A DNA stretch of 64,000 nt. Source: Bacillota bacterium (lineage in GTDB: Bacteria; Bacillota; Clostridia; Christensenellales; UBA1242). Every line of letters starts with the position of its first letter. Position 1 is the stretch's first letter. The position numbers were made by a program, and so were the translations under genes. The stretch covers positions 62,001-126,000 of the forward strand of contig WRCD01000004.1 in assembly GCA_009784185.1 (NCBI GenBank), in the 5' to 3' direction. Under the pieces are notes generated by a model. That model saw nothing but the letters and a program-made list of their open reading frames with translations. It did no database searches and was not told where the DNA came from. Of the stretch, positions 39,219 to 47,096 are shown in pieces.

Positions 39219-40064
39219 TTACTCCTTTTTTATTTTTATTTCTGATAACCTCTTTGCATTAAGCTTGCTAACCGCAGACTGTCCGGTGCTTTTTTCAATT
39301 TGTTCCTTTGCTGCTTTGGCTGCTTTTGCACCCTCCTTAGCTACCTGACTGTTCTCTCCAAGCCCTTGCGGTTGCCTAATGATAGAAATATCTGTTGCTG
39401 CAACCTCAGCAAGCATATTAAGCACTAGTTCAGTATTTGTCATATGGTCTCGCAGATTCTCTTGCTTTAGCCCTTTATGATTTTTATATTGTTTTGTAGT
39501 CATACCGCTCCAGGTTTTACTCATCAGGTCGGTAAGTATAGCGTATTCTTCACCTTGCTTAACTCCACCTTTATCCCACTCGTCAGTCAACGCCTTTCGC
39601 ACTTCAATAGACTTTATGCGTTGATTTATCCAGCTTTCGCTATACCCCAGTTTGCGATAGTCCCGTACCGCACGCTCAATAGTCAGCTCTGGGTCAATCG
39701 CTTCATCAATTCTTTGGCTGCCGACTTTAGCCAGCCACAACTTAAACGGCTCGGCTTTCTTGCTTGGAACAGATTGAATTATACGCAAAACCTGTTCTGT
39801 GTCAGCAGCATCTGTTAGTCGCATTTTACCGTCTTGAGCCTGCATTTTCAACTGTCGACATTTTGTCGACAGTTGGTTTCCCTCTTCAACAAGTCGTGCT
39901 TGAGTTTTATTCCAGTATTTAGTTGCCACACGATAATCAACCTGTTCAGTTAAAATACCAACAATATCCACAACCGAAAAATACCACTTCTCGGCTTTCT
40001 CATCCCATATTGCGCGCACCTGCTTTTCCTCAAACAGCCGCAGGGCATTTTTCTCATTATCCAC
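39219..40064 (-). CDS. BRO-N domain protein (phage antirepressor-like)
   Basis: 281 residues from GTG 40064, which has AAGGAG 8 nt upstream; a GTG at 40073 overlaps that site. The BRO-N domain (residues 1-110) includes VRAIWDEKAEKWYFSVVDIVGILT, YWNKTQARL and QLKMQAQDGKMRLTDAADTE. The C-terminal half is the chromosomal type with KHNHKGLK-like sequence (KNHKGLKQENLRDHMTNTELVLNMLAE) and ends in AKAAKEQIEKSTG. DNA binding is likely; the target is unknown. A TACAAT -10 box lies at 40094-40099. Confidence 0.83.
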   Translation of the reverse strand: MDNEKNALRLFEEKQVRAIWDEKAEKWYFSVVDIVGILTEQVDYRVATKYWNKTQARLVEEGNQLSTKCRQLKMQAQDGKMRLTDAADTEQVLRIIQSVPSKKAEPFKLWLAKVGSQRIDEAIDPELTIERAVRDYRKLGYSESWINQRIKSIEVRKALTDEWDKGGVKQGEEYAILTDLMSKTWSGMTTKQYKNHKGLKQENLRDHMTNTELVLNMLAEVAATDISIIRQPQGLGENSQVAKEGAKAAKAAKEQIEKSTGQSAVSKLNAKRLSEIKIKKE

Positions 40065-40109
40065 TTTAAACACTCCTTGCTCCTCTCATCGCAATTGTAG
40101 CATAAAACC

Positions 40110-40140
40110 AAAAAAAACAGAAGCGTTTGGCTACACTTCT
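40110..40140 (-). terminator. Terminator after exonuclease III
   Basis: Minus-strand AGAAGTG...CGCTTCT stem (one G-T pair) and a run of eight T. The stem includes the stop codon at 40131. Confidence 0.7.
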
Positions 40141-40943
40141 ATTTCTAACATTACCGGATAATGGTCGCTGTAAAACCTGTCATACAGAATATCGGCGGAT
40201 TTAATACTTTTGCGAAGAGTTTCGCTTGCTAAGATATAGTCAAACCTGTAGTTCCAGCTTGTATAGCCGTAGCCCTGCCCCGCTTTGCTGCGGTAACTGT
40301 CCCATGTGTAAGCTTGCTTGTCTGGATTTAAAGCCCTGTAAGAATCAATAAAACCCAGCTCCATAAAGCGGTCCATTACCGCCCGTTCTTCCGGTAAGTA
40401 GCCTGTTATTTTACTGCAGGCCTTTGGGTGAGATAAATCCAGTTCGGTATGCGCAACGTTCATGTCTGAGCACAAAACTACAGGTTTGCCGCCCTTTTCC
40501 AGCTGCCTTAAACCAGCCAGAAGCTGCTCCATATACTCCAGTTTAATCTCCAGTCTTGTGCCTCCGTGCGGAACATAACAGTTTACAACATAAAACTTCG
40601 GGAGCTCCAGCACAATTACGCGCCCTTCGTTAGCTAAACTTAAACCGGGCAGTTCGCAACTAACCGAAATCGGCTCGTACTTGCTCAAAATTGCCGTGCC
40701 GCTATACCCGGCCTTTTCGGCAGGATTGATGTAAACATAGGGATGAGAGCCTATAGACAATTCCCCCATAAGCCGCGGGGGTGGCGGCAAGGCCGACGGG
40801 GGTTGTGTAACCTCTCTAAACTGCGCCTCACTTGCCTTAATCTCCTGCAGGCAAACAATGTCGCCGGCTTCGCGCAAAAAAGAAACGACTCCGCGTTTCT
40901 CTGCCGCCCTTATGCCGTTTACATTAAAACTGACTATACGCAA
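40131..40943 (-). CDS. xth: Exodeoxyribonuclease III with an in-frame repeat insert
   Basis: 270 residues from TTG 40943 (AAGGAAA 9 nt upstream). Motifs: NVNGIRAA, LQEIK (metal Glu), NPAEKAGYSGTAIL, NCYVPHGG, SDMNVAHTELDL, SDHYPVML (catalytic His). Residues about 46-63 (VTQPPSALPPPPRLMGE) are a translated family A unit between SEAQFRE and GSHPYVY, in the surface loop before the conserved NPAEKAGYSG. The enzyme cuts abasic sites and removes 3' blocks. The start region is duplicated at 42538-42564. Confidence 0.93.
   Translation of the reverse strand: MRIVSFNVNGIRAAEKRGVVSFLREAGDIVCLQEIKASEAQFREVTQPPSALPPPPRLMGELSIGSHPYVYINPAEKAGYSGTAILSKYEPISVSCELPGLSLANEGRVIVLELPKFYVVNCYVPHGGTRLEIKLEYMEQLLAGLRQLEKGGKPVVLCSDMNVAHTELDLSHPKACSKITGYLPEERAVMDRFMELGFIDSYRALNPDKQAYTWDSYRSKAGQGYGYTSWNYRFDYILASETLRKSIKSADILYDRFYSDHYPVMLEIEV
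40759..40808 (+). repeat. Family A repeat inside exonuclease III
   Basis: AATTCCCCCATAAGCCGCGGGGG, then GCGGCAAGGCCG and ACGGGGG. It is read antisense to its standard orientation, in frame. Confidence 0.9.
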
Positions 40944-40955
40944 TTATTTGTTTCC

Positions 40956-41486
40956 TTATTTATATGTGATAACTTTTGCATTTTTGATTTTGATACCCAT
41001 TAAGTCTCCATCAGCGGGAAATCCGTTAAAATAGCAATGACTAACGCGACCGAAACCGCTATGTGATACCACTAAGATGTTTTGACCTTTGTGCTTTTCT
41101 ATTACTTCATCATAAAAGTCTTTCGCTCTCTCAAAAACATCGTCAACGCTCTCAAAGTTTTTAAATGCTATTTCTGCTTTTCTGGCCCACCTGTTAAAAC
41201 TGCAAATGCTGGAGTGTTTGCCGCTTGCTTCGCCGTAATCGCGCTCAATAATCCGATTGTCGTACACAACCTTTAAGTTAGGAAAGTGCTTCAGCAGCTT
41301 TTCCAATGTTTGCTTGGTTCGTATTAATGGAGAACAATAGCACATAGCAAAATCTACATCTTTAATTTCCTCGGCCGCTTCTTCTGCTTGTTTTAGGCCG
41401 TTGTTTGTGAGCAATATCTCATTGTGTCCGGTAAGAATATCCTGGACATTATCTTCAGTCTCTCCGTGTCGAACAAAAAAAATCAT
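40956..41486 (-). CDS. Histidine phosphatase family protein
   Basis: 176 residues. RHGET near residue 6 holds the catalytic His; the second motif is SPLIRTKQT, then ERDYGE and VVSHSGFGR with the second His. These are phosphoglycerate-mutase-like phosphatases with diverse small-molecule or protein substrates. The ATG overlaps the stop of the RhuM gene (ATGA), so translation is coupled. It lies inside the 27-bp-repeat cassette. Confidence 0.88.
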   Translation of the reverse strand: MIFFVRHGETEDNVQDILTGHNEILLTNNGLKQAEEAAEEIKDVDFAMCYCSPLIRTKQTLEKLLKHFPNLKVVYDNRIIERDYGEASGKHSSICSFNRWARKAEIAFKNFESVDDVFERAKDFYDEVIEKHKGQNILVVSHSGFGRVSHCYFNGFPADGDLMGIKIKNAKVITYK

Positions 41487-42526
41487 TCTTCTCCCTCTTT
41501 CTCTACTTTATCTGCTTTTACACTAGCTGCTAAAAGTTTATCAAAATCGCTTTTAAACAATCTATCCTGTATCACCCTGAACTTTTCAAATTCGCTTTCT
41601 GCGTGTTCTTTGGCAATTTCGGCAGATATTCTTCCGGCATGCGTTAGCAATTCATTGCCGTCCGCAACGAGAATTGCATCTAAGTGCTTTGCCCACGCAT
41701 CCATGCTCATTGGCATTCTGCTCTTTGCTCTCCTTTCTGCTAAATCCAAATAGGCGCTTACCAGTACGGAAAGGTCCCTTAGTTCTGTTTCTGTTAAATA
41801 GTTTTTAGCAACCACAACATCGGACTTTACTATTTTCCCTTTTGGGCCAGTTTCCCAGGCAGTCAGACCCATATTACCTTTTTTGCTATCTGCTCGTCTA
41901 TAAACTAGTTCGGCAGCAGTATGTCCATGAATTGCCCAATGAAGCTTGTTTTGAATTTTAGCAAAAAATTCTTTGGTTATTATGGAATCCTTATCATAAT
42001 CAAAGGCCGTAGAATAAATGTCGGTTATTTTTTGGTGAAACCTACGCTCCGACAAACGGATTTCTCTAATTTCCTCAAGCAATCTCTCAAAGTAATCATC
42101 GTCTAAAAAACTTCCGTTCTCCATACGCTTACGGTCTAAAACATAACCCTTTAATGTAAACTCATGCAAAACACCTGTTGCCCAGCGCCTAAACTCAGTG
42201 GCCTTTTTAGAGTTAACTCTATATCCAACAGCAATTATTGCATCAAGATTATAATGTTTAATTTTTCTATTTATGCTTCGCACACCTTCTTGCTGAACTA
42301 CCGAGAAATCCTCGGAAGTTGCCCCTTCTGAAAGTTCTTGCTCAAAGTATAGATTCTTCAAATGCAAAGCTACATTGTCTATGGACGAATCAAACAACTG
42401 TGCCAGCAATTTCTGCGTAAGCCAAACTGTGCCATGTTGAATTCTAACTTCCACACCATCCCCACCGGATTGGTGAGCAAAAACCAAAAACTCGGCAGTT
42501 GCATTGCTAATGACTAATTTACTCAT
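41483..42526 (-). CDS. RhuM family protein
   Basis: 347 residues from ATG 42526 (AAGGAGGA upstream). An N-terminal DNA-binding-like part with TVWLTQKLLAQLFDSSIDNVALHLKN, the core KHYNLDAIIAVGYRVNSKKATEFRRWATGVL, and a C-terminal part with HTAAELVYRRADSKKGNMGLT and YLDLAERRA typical of RhuM (Salmonella pathogenicity island) relatives, frequent in mobile and defence-linked loci. The molecular function is not established. It is coupled to a histidine phosphatase. Confidence 0.87.
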   Translation of the reverse strand: MSKLVISNATAEFLVFAHQSGGDGVEVRIQHGTVWLTQKLLAQLFDSSIDNVALHLKNLYFEQELSEGATSEDFSVVQQEGVRSINRKIKHYNLDAIIAVGYRVNSKKATEFRRWATGVLHEFTLKGYVLDRKRMENGSFLDDDYFERLLEEIREIRLSERRFHQKITDIYSTAFDYDKDSIITKEFFAKIQNKLHWAIHGHTAAELVYRRADSKKGNMGLTAWETGPKGKIVKSDVVVAKNYLTETELRDLSVLVSAYLDLAERRAKSRMPMSMDAWAKHLDAILVADGNELLTHAGRISAEIAKEHAESEFEKFRVIQDRLFKSDFDKLLAASVKADKVEKEGEE

Positions 42527-42550
42527 ATCTTCCTCCTTGACTATACGCAA

Positions 42551-42799
42551 TTATTTGTTTCCTTTAATAGACTGTAACAACCAAAAAATACCGGCTGAAA
42601 TGGCTCCAATTCCTCCAAACACAATCATACCGACACTAAAAACAGGCGGAAACCAGAACTTAGGGCAAACCCAGGTTAGCATGCCGCCATGCACATCGCT
42701 GCCGCAGCTGCCGTCACAACTGACCCCCAGCAACACCGCACCCAGAATCAAACTTGCCGCCGAAACGGCTAAGGCAATAATTAACAGAACCCTTAACAT
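42551..42799 (-). CDS. Small membrane protein, 82 aa
   Basis: Two membrane helices (about 3-27 and 50-75) flank a loop with three Cys (SCDGSCGSD, VCPKFW). AGAGG precedes the ATG. It ends in KGNK with the stop inside the 27-bp repeat. Before the cassette arrived it was followed directly by exonuclease III. No family recognised. Confidence 0.6.
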   Translation of the reverse strand: MLRVLLIIALAVSAASLILGAVLLGVSCDGSCGSDVHGGMLTWVCPKFWFPPVFSVGMIVFGGIGAISAGIFWLLQSIKGNK

Positions 42800-42824
42800 T
42801 TATCCTCTTTTATTAAACAAACCA

Positions 42825-43400
42825 CTATTTTACTAAAGAACCGGCGTCTTTTGACATATTTGCTTCCGCTTGCTGCCGTGCTTTCAGCTCAGCAAAAAGC
42901 GGCCCGTTACGTGATATAAGCACATCAGTTTTCTGTTTTTCGCTCTCAACGTACTCTGTCTTTTTGCTCCGGTCTAAAATTGTTATTCCGTCTAAATGGT
43001 CTATTTCGTGACACGCAAGGTGCGAACCTAACTCATTTAAGGGAAGAATCATGGGGCTGTTTTTTTCATCCGTATAGTTTACCAAGGTAAAACGCGGCCT
43101 TTCACATAAACACACCGCAGACGGAATACTTCCGCAGCCCTCCCATATTTCCACACTGCCGTCTGCAATAGCAATTTCCGGATTAAACATATTAACAAAT
43201 TCATCTCCGTTACAAAGCACTATAATACGGTAAGGATATCCTATCTGATTGGCTGCAAGCGCCGCTATGGGTGACTCGGTATTTCTGTAATGCAAAATAG
43301 TTTCATGCATTTGCTTAAGTATTCCTAGGCTTTCCTCGTCCACTTTTGCAGGCTTACTCTTTTGAGATAAAACTTCTCTGTCGGTAATTAATTCAAACAT
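42825..43400 (-). CDS. def: Peptide deformylase
   Basis: 191 residues. Motif 1 is SPIAALAANQIGYP (GxGxAAxQ), motif 2 WEGCGSIP (EGCLS), motif 3 CHEIDHLDG (HExxH). Removes the formyl group of nascent proteins. Motifs 1 and 2 deviate a little (AALAANQ, EGCGS), so this may be a secondary def-like protein rather than the main one; the metal ligands Cys, His, His and the Glu are kept. Located in a row with the GNAT and small membrane genes. Confidence 0.85.
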   Translation of the reverse strand: MFELITDREVLSQKSKPAKVDEESLGILKQMHETILHYRNTESPIAALAANQIGYPYRIIVLCNGDEFVNMFNPEIAIADGSVEIWEGCGSIPSAVCLCERPRFTLVNYTDEKNSPMILPLNELGSHLACHEIDHLDGITILDRSKKTEYVESEKQKTDVLISRNGPLFAELKARQQAEANMSKDAGSLVK

Positions 43401-43425
43401 CAGGCTTCCTTCTATAAATATTTAT

Positions 43426-43911
43426 TTACAACTCTAAGGTGTAAAAGTTTCTTAAATATTTACCCAGCATTTTTGTTGCCACAAGCTTCATGCCCGCATA
43501 CTCACATAATTTGCAGCTGGCACGGTTATCGGGGTGTGCAGTTGCAATCAAGGTTTCAAAACCCACACTTCTTGCCCATTCCAGCAAATCCCGATAAATC
43601 CTTGCAATCGGCAGTTGCGGCCTGAATTTGGGCAGAACCATAGCAAGCCCAACTTCACATACCGCCCCGGTTTTACCAAACATCTGCTTAACATCCTCAA
43701 TTTCAGGAGACACCGCTAAAATTGCTGCGTACCCCATAAGCTCACCGTCTTTGCTAAAAGCACCCAAAATAGTGCACTCTTTCTGACCTAAAAACTCAAT
43801 CATTTCGGCTTCATCCGGCATAAACCAAAGCGGGTCAATCCCGGCCTTTACTTCATTAAATAAAGAAAGGTAGCTTTTTTTATCATTAGTGGTTAGTTTT
43901 CTTATAGTCAT
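43426..43911 (-). CDS. GNAT family N-acetyltransferase
   Basis: 161 residues, AGGGG before the ATG. The fold is marked by the strand GELMGYAAILAVSP, motif A region CEVGLAMVLPKFRPQLPIARIYRDLLEWA and motif B ATAHPDNRASCKLCEYAGMKLV. The pyrophosphate loop is weak. Substrate unknown. Confidence 0.72.
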   Translation of the reverse strand: MTIRKLTTNDKKSYLSLFNEVKAGIDPLWFMPDEAEMIEFLGQKECTILGAFSKDGELMGYAAILAVSPEIEDVKQMFGKTGAVCEVGLAMVLPKFRPQLPIARIYRDLLEWARSVGFETLIATAHPDNRASCKLCEYAGMKLVATKMLGKYLRNFYTLEL

Positions 43912-43945
43912 TTAACCCCTGCCCTTAATGATTTTCGTGTAATAT

Positions 43946-44021
43946 TGGTGGAGCTAGCCGGGTTCGAACCGGCGGCCTTTTGAATGCCATTCAAACGCGA
44001 TACCAACTTCGCCATAGCCCC
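43946..44021 (-). tRNA. tRNA-Ala (anticodon GGC)
   Basis: 76 nt with encoded CCA. The acceptor GGGGCTA pairs with TAGCTCC, including the G3-U70 alanine identity pair. The anticodon arm is TTTGA-ATGGCAT-TCAAA. A perfect palindrome TGAGCTGAACTTCAGCTCA (44027-44045) lies just upstream. Confidence 0.96.
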
Positions 44022-44052
44022 ACAAGTGAGCTGAACTTCAGCTCATTTTATA

Positions 44053-44553
44053 TTAAATTTTTGTAGCTATTCCAATTACTATTCTGTTAAATTCTTCTTT
44101 AGTTATAATCCTGTCTTCGTACAGCTTTTTAGCCATTGCAATTTCATGCGTAATTTCCGAGGTAAATGCACAGGTCTGCGCTCCCGATAGCTGCGCCTGC
44201 CCTTCTTGCGGCTCTTTAGAATCGGCAAGGTACAATATACAAAGGATAATTACAGCAATCTGGAACAACGAAAGTATCAGCGCATTAAACACAATACTTG
44301 CTATTGCAGCCCCCTTAACACGTTTTTTTGCCAGCATCATTGCACCAAGCATAACTGCGGCAACAGAAACAACTCCTATTATCAAAAACACCCAGGCATA
44401 TATTTCAAACATTACAACAGACAACGGGTCACTCCTGAAAAGCCTGACCATCACAAAAAACGTAACCGCCAAGCCCCCATAAATAAGAGCAAAAAGCGCG
44501 TTGCCTATTACAGATGTAAGCCCTGCTGCAAACCTCATTTTATCTGCGTTCAT
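44053..44553 (-). CDS. Membrane protein with SHOCT domain
   Basis: 166 residues: four hydrophobic helices (about 10-33, 48-72, 82-108) and a C-terminal SHOCT module, AKKLYEDRIITKEEFNRIVIGI. SHOCT parts mediate oligomerisation or contacts in many small membrane proteins. It begins 2 bp after the patatin gene ends and is likely co-transcribed with it. Confidence 0.72.
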   Translation of the reverse strand: MNADKMRFAAGLTSVIGNALFALIYGGLAVTFFVMVRLFRSDPLSVVMFEIYAWVFLIIGVVSVAAVMLGAMMLAKKRVKGAAIASIVFNALILSLFQIAVIILCILYLADSKEPQEGQAQLSGAQTCAFTSEITHEIAMAKKLYEDRIITKEEFNRIVIGIATKI

Positions 44554-44555
44554 AA

Positions 44556-45362
44556 CTACCTTCTCTCTATCTTATTTTTCTTTAGCAGTTCAAATATTTT
44601 TGGCAGCGCGTCGGTTGCGGCCTTTCTGCCTGCATCTATAGCTTCCTGATTGTTTTTAAACTCATAAACCGTTTTATTGCCCATTTCGGGAACTATCAGC
44701 AATTCAGCGGCTTTACGCTCCTTCTCGGCCATCTTCCAGTCCATAATCAGGTATGACATTTCAATAATATCAAAAACAGATTTCAATTCCGGCTTGTCAT
44801 GCGGAGCCCCCAACGCATCAACTGCAATAACTATATCCGCACCAAGCTCACGCACCTCCTCAATAGGAATACGCTTCAGCACTCCGCCGTCTACAAGCAC
44901 CCTGCCGTCCTCTTTTACCGGGTGAAACACCCCTGGTATAGCCACGCTTGCCCGCACGGCCTGCCAAATGGTGCCGCTGGTAATTACATGAAGCTTGCTT
45001 GAAACCAAATCGGTTGCAATTGCCGCAAACTTAATACTGCAATCCTCTATCAGCTTCTCACCCACCAGCTTTTTGTAAGTTTTCATGGCTTTTTTGCCGG
45101 CAGCAAGCCCTTCTGCAAACAGATGTCTTATTTCTATATCAAACACTGCCTGCTGATTTACGGCTACAGCCATTTTGCGCGCCTGCTCTATAGGCACACC
45201 TGCAGCCACACCGCCGCCTATCATTGCGCCCATACTGCAGCCTGTAACAACATCAATCGGTATGCCGTTCTCCTGCAGAACCTCAACTACACCTATATGA
45301 CAGAATCCCCTTGCCCCGCCGCCGCCGAGCGCCAATCCAACTTTCTTTACTTTATTCCCCAT
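44556..45362 (-). CDS. Patatin-like phospholipase
   Basis: 268 residues. The oxyanion loop GGGGARGFCHIG, nucleophile elbow GCSMGAM (Ser near residue 43) and catalytic DGGVLKRIP (Asp near 160) make a complete RssA/YlbK-type lipase site. No signal peptide. It likely hydrolyses membrane lipids from the cytoplasmic side. The promoter lies 6 nt before the ATG, so the transcript is leaderless. It is divergent from the 45504 gene. Confidence 0.9.
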   Translation of the reverse strand: MGNKVKKVGLALGGGGARGFCHIGVVEVLQENGIPIDVVTGCSMGAMIGGGVAAGVPIEQARKMAVAVNQQAVFDIEIRHLFAEGLAAGKKAMKTYKKLVGEKLIEDCSIKFAAIATDLVSSKLHVITSGTIWQAVRASVAIPGVFHPVKEDGRVLVDGGVLKRIPIEEVRELGADIVIAVDALGAPHDKPELKSVFDIIEMSYLIMDWKMAEKERKAAELLIVPEMGNKTVYEFKNNQEAIDAGRKAATDALPKIFELLKKNKIERR

Positions 45363-45368
45363 GTAAGC

Positions 45369-45397
45369 ATTGTATCACAACACATAAAAATATGCAA
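45369..45397 (-). promoter_or_regulatory. Patatin gene promoter, leaderless spacing
   Basis: TTGCAT, 17-nt spacer, TACAAT, GCTTAC, ATG at 45362. Confidence 0.75.
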
Positions 45398-45469
45398 CCA
45401 GAAATTCCTCAATTCCCCTCACTAGAGCAGCAGCCCATAATTGTTCGGTGTTAAGTGTAAAAAAATACT

Positions 45470-45497
45470 TTGTATTTTTTTGCGTTTGTGCTAAACT
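45470..45497 (+). promoter_or_regulatory. Promoter of the 45504 gene, leaderless spacing
   Basis: TTGTAT, 16-nt spacer, TAAACT, GGCTAT, ATG at 45504. A partial family A unit (AATTCCCCTC, from 45413) lies upstream. Confidence 0.55.
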
Positions 45498-45503
45498 GGC
45501 TAT

Positions 45504-46220
45504 ATGATAGATGAAAACATTGGTGCGCATTTCGGCATGCCGGAGATAACCGTAATAACCGATTATTCCATCACACCCGAGCTGGCTGAGACTTGCTATG
45601 ATATGGGAGAGATTCCGTATTACGGTGATTTGGCGGTTGACCTGCAAACCTACAAAAACAAATTTTATGCAATCCCGGATTTCTGCTTTGTGTTTATGCA
45701 CAAAGAAACCAAAAAGCCGGTAGGATACTTTATTATTCTGCCGCTTACAGATGACGCTATTACACGCTATTTAGACGATAAACTTTTTTATAGCACAATG
45801 CAGCCCAATGACCTGAAAAAACCGGAAGATGAAAGCCTGTACAACCTGTTTTTTGATACCAGTGTTTTGTATAAAGAATACCGCACTCAAAATATGGCCC
45901 GATTGGTGTTTTCACTTTTAATAAATGCCATTATTGAGCGTGCCAGAAGATTTTCGTATTGCAATTACATCTTAATTGACCAGGCAAAAGAATTTACCGG
46001 GACTATTGCCGAAGCACTCCCGCTAAAACCATTAAAACCACACCGCTATCCCAACGGAACGGAAGGTCATCTTTGGGGCGCACTTTTCGACTATAAAAAC
46101 TATAAACGCCTTCCAAACTATAATGTGCTGAATTTTGCCTATAATAACAAAATGGCGGATAAACTGTTGGAGAACAAGCGAGATTTATGGGAGATGTATC
46201 TAAAAAATTCCCCTTCTTAG
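45504..46220 (+). CDS. Unknown protein, possibly GNAT-like; stop supplied by a repeat
   Basis: 238 residues, no Shine-Dalgarno sequence, leaderless promoter. KKPVGYFIILPLTDD followed by SVLYKEYRTQNMARLVFSLLINAIIERAR resembles the strand-helix core of GNAT acetyltransferases, but the CoA loop is not clear. The last residues, KNSPS and the stop, are encoded by a family A repeat (AATTCCCCTTCTTAG), so the native C-terminus was trimmed or extended. Confidence 0.6.
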   Translation: MIDENIGAHFGMPEITVITDYSITPELAETCYDMGEIPYYGDLAVDLQTYKNKFYAIPDFCFVFMHKETKKPVGYFIILPLTDDAITRYLDDKLFYSTMQPNDLKKPEDESLYNLFFDTSVLYKEYRTQNMARLVFSLLINAIIERARRFSYCNYILIDQAKEFTGTIAEALPLKPLKPHRYPNGTEGHLWGALFDYKNYKRLPNYNVLNFAYNNKMADKLLENKRDLWEMYLKNSPS

Positions 46221-46256
46221 AAGGGGTGGCAATCACGAAGTGATTGACGGGGTAGC
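46206..46256 (+). repeat. Family A repeat overlapping a gene end
   Basis: AATTCCCCTTCTTAGAAGGGG, TGGC, AATCAC-GAA-GTGATT, GACGGGGTAGC. Its TTCTTAG part holds the stop of the 45504 gene. Confidence 0.9.
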
Positions 46257-46335
46257 AGCTTGTCAAGCGGCGTGCGTGCTGTTGGCGTTCGCTTACGCTC
46301 TCGGCTAGCCAAACGAAAGAATCTCAAGGAGTTAT

Positions 46336-46698
46336 ATGTCGGTAAATTATTATCAAGAACTACCCTTTAACCCTAAACTACTTCCCTATGCAAAAACCTT
46401 AAGAAAAGCAGGCAATTTGTCTGAAGTGCTGCTGTGGCTACAACTAAAAAACAAACAATTTAAAGGTCTAGATTTTGACAGACAAAGAGTAATAGGCAAT
46501 TACATTGTTGATTTTTATTGCTCAGAAAATAAAACCGTAATTGAAATTGATGGCATTACTCACGATTACAAACAAGAGCATGACGCAAAACGAGAGGCAT
46601 ATCTGAAAAGTTTAGGGTTGCGGATTATTCATTTACTTGATAGTGATATAAAGAAGAATCTTGCCGGAGTTATGCAGTTTTTAGAACTGGAAATCTAG
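46336..46698 (+). CDS. DUF559 / endonuclease-fold protein
   Basis: 120 residues, AAGGAG before the ATG. The pattern LRKAGNLSEVLLWLQLKNKQFKGLDFDRQRVIGNYIVDFYC, KTVIEIDG and RIIHLLDSDI is the DUF559 family, related to Vsr-like nucleases (metal-binding D and E-I-D present). The function is not established. It is flanked on both sides by family A repeats. Confidence 0.88.
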   Translation: MSVNYYQELPFNPKLLPYAKTLRKAGNLSEVLLWLQLKNKQFKGLDFDRQRVIGNYIVDFYCSENKTVIEIDGITHDYKQEHDAKREAYLKSLGLRIIHLLDSDIKKNLAGVMQFLELEI

Positions 46699-46710
46699 CC
46701 ATGTGTTTGG

Positions 46711-46763
46711 CTACCCCGTCTGCTTCGCTTCGCTCGCATCCACCCCTTCTTAGAAGGGGAATT
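46711..46763 (-). repeat. Family A repeat
   Basis: Minus strand: AATTCCCCTTCTAAGAAGGGG, TGGATGCGAGCGAAGCGAAGCAGACGGGGTAGCC. It is the mirror of the copy at 46206-46256, enclosing the DUF559 gene. Confidence 0.87.
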
Positions 46764-46789
46764 ATTAGAAAAATATTCAATAAATAATA

Positions 46790-46818
46790 TTGACAAGTTA
46801 TTTAACTTCTGATATAAT
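46790..46818 (+). promoter_or_regulatory. Perfect-consensus promoter of the tagged-protein operon
   Basis: TTGACA, 17-nt spacer, TATAAT, 21 nt before the ATG at 46840. Confidence 0.9.
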
Positions 46819-46839
46819 AATTTTAACTTTGGAGGAAAC

Positions 46840-47085
46840 ATGGCATTAAAAGACGACGGCAGCAGAACTATGATGACCTCTTCGGTAGATAAAACAACAA
46901 AGAAAAAGCTTAAAGAAATGGCCGAGGGAGCCAACCTGCCTGAAAGCAGAACGCTTGATATGATTATTGCGGAAGCATACAACGCATGGCAAAAACTTGG
47001 TAATGAATCCCGCAAAACCCGCACTGCCCCGCTGAAACTGGATTTGCCGGATGCGGCACCAACCGTTGAATCAAATAAGAAATAA
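46840..47085 (+). CDS. Small protein, possible ribbon-helix-helix regulator
   Basis: 81 residues, TGGAGGA before the ATG. TMMTSSVDKTTKKKLKEMAEGANLPESRTLDMIIAEAYNAW fits a strand followed by two helices as in ribbon-helix-helix proteins. It is the first gene of the operon and may control it. The C-terminal part is Pro/Lys-rich. No definite family. Confidence 0.6.
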   Translation: MALKDDGSRTMMTSSVDKTTKKKLKEMAEGANLPESRTLDMIIAEAYNAWQKLGNESRKTRTAPLKLDLPDAAPTVESNKK

Positions 47086-47096
47086 GGAGCAAATGA

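Larger units (their letters stand above)
40931..42564 (-). mobile_element. RhuM-phosphatase cassette bounded by a 27-bp direct repeat
   Basis: The 27 bp at 40931-40957 (starting TGACTATACGCAATTATTTG) recur perfectly at 42538-42564. Each copy contains the AAAGGAAACAAATAA end of the 82-residue gene and the first codons of exonuclease III. The two were therefore adjacent before a 1,607-bp unit with two overlapping genes was placed between them. No transposase or integrase is inside. It could be a site-specific or recombination-mediated insertion. Confidence 0.75.

Noticed and set aside
39850-39880. Perfect palindrome CAACTGTCGACA/TGTCGACAGTTG in the BRO gene
   Set aside because: It codes for the NQLSTKCRQLKM stretch that is conserved in BRO proteins, so a chance palindrome in coding sequence is the simpler reading.
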